Part shown: positions 59,479-64,000 of the stretch, in pieces | How the letters are laid out: each line of letters starts with the position of its first letter | Numbering within the stretch: the stretch's first letter is position 1 | DNA from: Chrysemys picta bellii | Taxonomy: Eukaryota > Chordata > Testudines > Emydidae | NCBI RefSeq assembly: GCF_011386835.1 | Contig: NC_088800.1 | Location: 4,216,001 to 4,280,000 of the forward strand | DNA: 64,000 nt | Direction: 5' to 3' | Program-made: the position numbers and the translations under genes | The notes under the pieces: model-generated | Databases searched by the model: none | What the model saw: the letters and a program-made list of their open reading frames with translations, nothing else | Told to the model about the DNA's origin: nothing

Positions 59479-60294
59479 GGAGGCCGTGGTGTGGCCCCCA
59501 ACCCAGCTTCCTGGAGCTACATGGAGTGGCTCCCAACCCTGCTCCCCGGCTGGAGCACCGGAGTGGGGCCATATGGCCGCTTCTGGGAGCTGCGTGGAGC
59601 GCCCTCCAACCCTGCTCCCTGGCTGGAGTGCCAGAGCGGGGCCATGTGGCTGCTTCTGGGAGCTGCGTGGAGCACCCTCCAACCCTGCTCCCTGGCTGGA
59701 GCACCGGAGCAGGGCAAGCCCCAGGCCCCGCTGCCCAGCGCGAGCTCAAGGGCCGGATTAAAATGGCTGGTGGGCTGGATCCTGCTCACAGGCCATAGTT
59801 TTCCCACCCCTGGAACAGATATTGCATTTAGCTCAGCTGTAGCCACACTAATGACTGCTACAAAAATAGCAGTCTAGGAAGGTCATAGTTCAACATCAAA
59901 GCTATTTGGTCAAGCTTTCCATAGAAAAGAGAAAGTACAAAAACTACATTACAAAAATGGGAAGGGTGCAAAGTAAGGCACTCGGGAAATTAGAAAGTTA
60001 TGATGGCTAGTGCAACTTTAACTCGGCCCCTTGTAAGTAAGCCTTTTTCTACTATCACATGCTATTTTTAACATCCCAGATCCCTGCCTCATTCAGAGCA
60101 CAAGATGGATGGTGCTCAGTGAATGAAACAGCTGTGCAGTATTTCTTCTCATATTTATTGTTAAGCGTATGGCCCCTACTTCATTTGTCGTACACATCCA
60201 AATCCTGCACTGAATAAGGATTTCTCATTTAATAAATCTTTCCAGAGTGATCATCAACGTATTAGCTGAGTGACTCAGACACATTAATTAATTT

Positions 60295-60425
60295 ATCCCC
60301 ACAACATCCCTATTACACATATGCAGAACTGAGGCACAGAGAAATGAAGTGACTAGCGCAAGATCACACAGGGAGACTGTGGCAGAGAGAGGAACAGAAC
60401 TCAAACCTCCTGGGTTTCTGTTGCC
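60295..60425 (-). repeat. MIR-like core SINE
   Basis: Plus-strand words AACTGAGGCACAGAGAAATG, CAAGATCACACAGGGAGACT and CAGAACTCAAACCTCCTGGG are the reverse complement of the MIR consensus order (tRNA-like end, core, tail). Old and degraded. Confidence 0.65.
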
Positions 60426-61762
60426 ACAAGCCCATTCATCCTCTTATAGTAAGCTCCTGTCACATTCACCTTTCACTGTGATTAAGACAATGACGCTCTG
60501 GACTTAAACCAATTCACCACACAACACTACTCAGGTGCAAACAGAAAGTGACAGTCCTGAAGGAGATAAAAAACATATCATCATAGGCACAAGGGGACAA
60601 ATAAAGATAGCACAAGCAATCTTCACTTTGTCACTTTCTGCTCAAATCCTTCACTTTGTGACTTGAGCATTTTTATAATGCATTTCTGTACTAAATAAAT
60701 ACTATGAACTTTTTAATATTCAATTAGTTCCTTTTGAGTCCTGCCTCTTTCCCAAACACCTTCACTAACCAGTAAGACACAGTACTGCCTATTAAACTTT
60801 CCGAAGCTACACATGTAGGTGCAAAAATAGAAAGTTCGCATGCCACTAAAAGATTACAAAAGCCAGTGTGCATGCATGAAGTATATATGCTTATAGTTTT
60901 GATAAATCACTGGCTTTAACCAGAGCACCAGAAGTCCCCAAATCATATATGCCTAACTCTGCCAAATTTCAAGTTGCTACCATCTATTACCAATGTGCTT
61001 GAGCTGTTTAAAATAAAAAGTATTTTTTCTTTCACCATTTCTCCAAAACTGCTGAACAATTGACTCAAGTGTTCATAAAAATTTTACTCTAAACTGAGAA
61101 AAGTATCTCAAATTTCAGCCACAAAACGATTTAAAAAAAAAAAAAAAGACTGAAGTTACAAGCAATTGAAAATAACCTTTTAGAATGAAAAAAAACTTAT
61201 TCAATCTCAACTATAGGGGTCCCTATTCGAAATGCCTGCAACAAAACTGAAATTGTAGCATCTTCTGATAGCTTTTTGTGAACTATCAGCAAGATGCTTC
61301 AGCAGATTAATTGAAGAGATGCTGCCAGGTCAACCTAGGTTCCAAGGTTTCACAAAATCTAGGATAAAGAGTGTTTTGTTTTTCTTACAATGAAAAGTTC
61401 TAGAATTAAACTTTCCTCGGCAGTACTTGCAAAAAAAATGACAATCATGGAGTGCTAGCAACGCACAGTTAGAGGGCGAGCAGAGATTCCGGTTCAGCCA
61501 ATTTTTCAAAATGCTCAAGAATCTACGTGCATACTCAAGTAGTCCTGCAAACTGCTATTTCTCATCAGAGGCTGGGATAGAGCTGCTGGTACAAATTTGA
61601 GATCATTTCATCAAGGGATTCCTGAGATACAGCACATAGGGAGGGCCGGCCAGTACATTTTTCCCATCCATATAACATTTTTGCACATTTCTGTGGCACA
61701 GACTATGGCACTGATCTGGACAAAATTGAGATTACCCAATTGAATTTGGCCTCGGTACATCG

Positions 61763-62433
61763 TGTGACAGAGTGGGATGTGTGTGAAAGGAACAGGTCTC
61801 CATCAAACTGGGAACTCCATTTTGTTTTGTGATTTCCACTTTTGTACGATCTCTCATTTTGTGTGCTAACTGCCATTTGGCATTCAGTGTTGAAAAGTCA
61901 AGGTCAGCCTATTCCAGACACTGCCCTCCCACAGAAGAGTGTGGGACACCCCAGTGAGGATCACCAATGAGAGTATCCTCAAGGGCCATCAACTAATTCT
62001 CCACTGGCCCACTTCGGGGAACAATGTATTTCTTGACATGGGGACTCTCTTGGCTGGGATTGGAAATACCCAGTGTAGGTACATGACCAAAGGGGGTAAG
62101 AGACTGTTTTTAAGGAAGGGTATGCTTTTTGAGAAGAGGGCCCATCCACCACCTCAGAAGATGGGGCTGGAGGAAAAGAGAGCAGGAAGGGACCCGCAAT
62201 GCTGACCAGACCTTGGACTCTCAGGGTGAGAGATCAGATTAAGGGGTGGGGTGAAGACAGACATGTCTCAGGACTACGGTGCTCTGTCCCACTCTAATGG
62301 TGGCTGGGCCTGCTGCGGCCTTGGCTAACAAACTTGGGTCTTTACCTCCGGCAGCAGAGTCACATGGTTTTAGATCCAGAGGTTCTAGCTTTGCTCCCCA
62401 CTGCTGACAATTCACCCAGGGCATCCCATCACA
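61763..62433 (+). mobile_element. Candidate solo LTR
   Basis: Starts TGTGACAGAGTGGGATG and ends GGGCATCCCATCACA. The GTGGGATG/CATCCCAT and TGTGA/TCACA ends pair. It resembles the LTRs in form. No exact target duplication is seen. The frame at 61939-62205 inside has no recognisable domain. Confidence 0.6.
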
Positions 62434-62524
62434 AACGTACTGTGAGACTGGGGCATCTTGAACCAGGTGCAGTGCACTGTGTCAACCATGTAAAGGAGCT
62501 CAATTCATAACACAGGTATGTGGG

Positions 62525-62725
62525 CCAGGTCTAGATTAGGTAAATACACCCCCGTCTTCAATGGGATAGCTAACACATTAACACCCTAGCAGTGACAGAA
62601 CAGACTGCAGTTTTACCTCAATAATACTGGTTGAGTTGAAGTACCACCTCGATTAGCTACAGTGAGGTAAAACTACAACTTGCCCAACCTACACTAGGAT
62701 TTTAATGTGTTGGCTAGCTCACTGT
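62525..62725. repeat. Degenerate inverted-repeat element
   Basis: GGGCCAGGTCTAGATTAGGT at the left and ACCTACACTAGGATTTTAAT at the right suggest a damaged MITE of the CTACAC group. TTTTACCTCA and TGAGGTAAAA pair inside. Confidence 0.45.
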
Positions 62726-62790
62726 AAAAAAAAAAAAAACCTACCCGCCAGGAAGCAAACAGTAGCCCTTGTACCTGAGCACTACCCAAA

Positions 62791-63072
62791 GGGTATGTCT
62801 ACACTTACTTCCGGGTCTGGCAGCAGGCAATCTATGTTCTGGGATCGATTTATCGCGTCTGGTTTAGACGCGATAAATCGATCCCAGAAGTGCTCGCCGT
62901 CGACGCCGGTACTCCAGCTCGGCGAGAGGAGTACGCGGCATCGACGGGGGAGCCTCCCTGCCGCATCTGGACCCACGGTAAGTTCGGACTAAGGTACTTC
63001 GAATTCAGTTACGTTAATAACTTACCTTTGCGTACCTGAGTCCGAAGTGGGGGGTTAGTGTGGACCAGGCCA
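62791..63072. mobile_element. MITE with an internal 23-bp hairpin
   Basis: Left end GGGTATGTCTACACTTAC and right end TAGTGTGGACCAGGCC, flanked by AAA on both sides. Near the left end, arms at about 62838-62860 and 62866-62888 (core GGGATCGATTTATCGCG) form a perfect hairpin with a 5-base loop. CpG-rich and non-coding. Confidence 0.7.
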
Positions 63073-63373
63073 AAGACTGAATACAAATCCTGCCCTCAGC
63101 TGATTTCTGAGAATGTCTGGTATGCACAGTACTACTCAGACTGAAGAGAAGTTCTTCAGGAATATTGCCCGAAGTGCAGGCTATGTTATGGAGCAGCACT
63201 TGTAAATCCCCAAATTAAGACTGAAAAACTGTCTCAAACAAAAAGGTTTGCTCAAAGTGCTCTATAATCTACATGTGTAAGACGACTGTTTTGAAAACTG
63301 GCATGCCACAACAAGGATAGATTCTGTGTTATAAAATTTGGAGTCACGTGGTCAAGAAATTCCTGACATACAA

Positions 63374-63719
63374 GTATCAGAGGGGTAGCCCTGTTAGTCT
63401 GTATCCACAAAAACGAGGAGTCCAGTGGCACCTTAAAGACTAAGATTTATTTGGGCATAAACTTTCATGGGTAAAAACTTCACACCATCAATTTGGGCCT
63501 GAATAGGGACTGGGAGTGGCTGGCTCACTACAAAAGCAATTTTCCCTCTCTTGGTATTGACACCTCCTCATCAGTTATTGGGAGTGGACCACATCCACCC
63601 TGACTGAATTGGCCTTGTTAACACTGATTCTCCACTTGTAAGGTAACTCCCTCCTCTTCATTTGCCAGTATATTTATGCCTGTATCTGTAATTTTCACTC
63701 CATGCATCTGAAAAAGTGG
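63374..63719. mobile_element. Palindromic repeat, copy 8 (longest interior)
   Basis: The left arm is the reverse of the family end (GTATCAGAGGGGTAGCC, GGTGCCAC in reverse). Then comes a 220-bp interior found in no other copy here (GGACTGGGAGTGGCTGGCTC, GGGAGTGGACCACATCCACC, TCTCCACTTGTAAGG). It then arrives in sense at CACTCCATGCATCTGAAAAA, where it is cut off inside the hairpin. It shows that the element joins an inverted end to a unique middle. Confidence 0.75.
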
Positions 63720-63800
63720 CAGAGTCCTGTGGCACCTTTAAGACTAACAGATGTATTGGAGCATAAGCTTTCATGGGTGAATACCCACCTCGTCAGACGC
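63720..63800 (-). mobile_element. Palindromic repeat family, single-arm copy 9
   Basis: CAGAGTCCTGTGGCACC, AAGACTAACAGATGTATTGG, GAGCATAAGCTTTCATGGGT and CCTCGTCAGACGCATG, reverse orientation, starting exactly where copy 8 stops. Confidence 0.75.
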
Positions 63801-64000
63801 ATGACCCTGAGTTCAGCGCTTCAATGGTACCAGTTTTGAAATATTTCTATATTGCACTACAAAACTCTTACTATCCCTGCTTACCATGTTTGCCCCTCTA
63901 CGAGCTACTGTTTCTTCAAGAACTCTTTATGCATGATGCACAGTGTTTTAGGTGAAAACAGGTACAGCCCCTTGAACTGAAGGTCCTTTGAGTTCAAATC

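Larger units (their letters stand above)
56952..59812. mobile_element. hAT-type element split by several insertions
   Basis: Outer ends CAGGGATGGGCAAACTTTTT and AGTTTTCCCACCCCTG are inverted repeats. The octamers GAATAGAT (56944-56951) and GAACAGAT (59813-59820) match at 7 of 8 positions. The GC-rich body is left in pieces: 56952 to about 57300, about 58200-58412, and 59479-59812. Within 58209-58399 is a large hairpin whose arms read GGCTCCTACACATAGGGGCA and its near reverse complement. No transposase is present. Open frames in the body reflect short GC-rich repeated words such as CTGGGAGCTGCGTGGAGC. Confidence 0.85.
34864..64000 (-). other. PIAS1: PIAS1 intron 1 (partial, over 29 kb)
   Basis: Everything upstream of exon 2 to the window edge is non-coding. 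I searched for a short exon with an ATG and a phase-0 GT donor inside a CpG-rich promoter and found none; the GC-rich spots (about 36970-37320, 57000-57300, 58230-58400, 59490-59800) are interiors of transposons. Stretches with only AT-rich intron and simple repeats: about 34870-36430, 37570-38810, 39065-39850, 40275-42240, 46095-46985, 47720-50760, 50980-51950, 52270-52900, 53095-54160, 55680-56500, 59825-60290 and 60430-61760. The intron call rests on gene structure outside the window, so part could be upstream flank. Confidence 0.75.

Noticed and set aside
59443..59877. Several overlapping frames of 79-128 residues with repeated words
   Set aside because: They lie in the GC-rich body of the hAT element at 56952-59812. 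The words come from short DNA repeats rather than a protein.

Overview
The window is one piece of a vertebrate nuclear genome, almost certainly a cryptodiran turtle. The evidence is a tRNA-derived SINE of the cryptodire (Cry) type, CR1-clade LINE tails, many hAT-type inverted-repeat elements, solo retroviral LTRs, AT-rich unique DNA and multi-exon coding sequence with GT-AG splice sites. There are no bacterial-type genes, CRISPR arrays or operons.

The only cellular gene I can support is PIAS1 (SUMO E3 ligase / inhibitor of activated STAT), on the minus strand. Six consecutive coding exons are present, read from high to low coordinates: 34419-34863 (SAP domain), 7305-7389, 6576-6623, 5122-5212, 4082-4216 (with the PINIT motif) and 4-109. 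Their phases join without error and all ends carry GT/AG signals. They encode about residues 9-311. The short first coding exon would lie beyond the right edge. The SP-RING and C-terminal exons would lie beyond the left edge. On this reading positions 34864-64000 are all intron 1, and 7390-34418 is a 27-kb intron 2.

The introns hold layered mobile DNA. (1) Solo LTRs of several families, most with 5-bp target duplications: 11284-12458, 42996-43921 and 58413-59478 are one family; 17556-18746 and 29816-31005 are a near-identical pair; 15720-16357, 54167-55434 and part of 57300-58200 are a third family. (2) hAT-type elements with 8-bp duplications, including an internally inverted transposase relic at 44695-46082 with a Cry SINE inside, a hAT inside a hAT at 36437-37558, and a hAT at 56952-59812 that contains an ERV piece, a palindromic repeat and a solo LTR. 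(3) Harbinger-like MITEs with 3-bp duplications. (4) A family of head-to-head palindromic repeats (nine copies) with 10-12-bp target duplications. Its hairpin resembles a hammerhead ribozyme core, and one copy is a 490-bp palindrome.

The remaining sequence is AT-rich intron in which I see no gene. The most unusual observations are the palindromic, hammerhead-like repeat family and a 250-bp host segment duplicated on both sides of a solo LTR near 43 kb.
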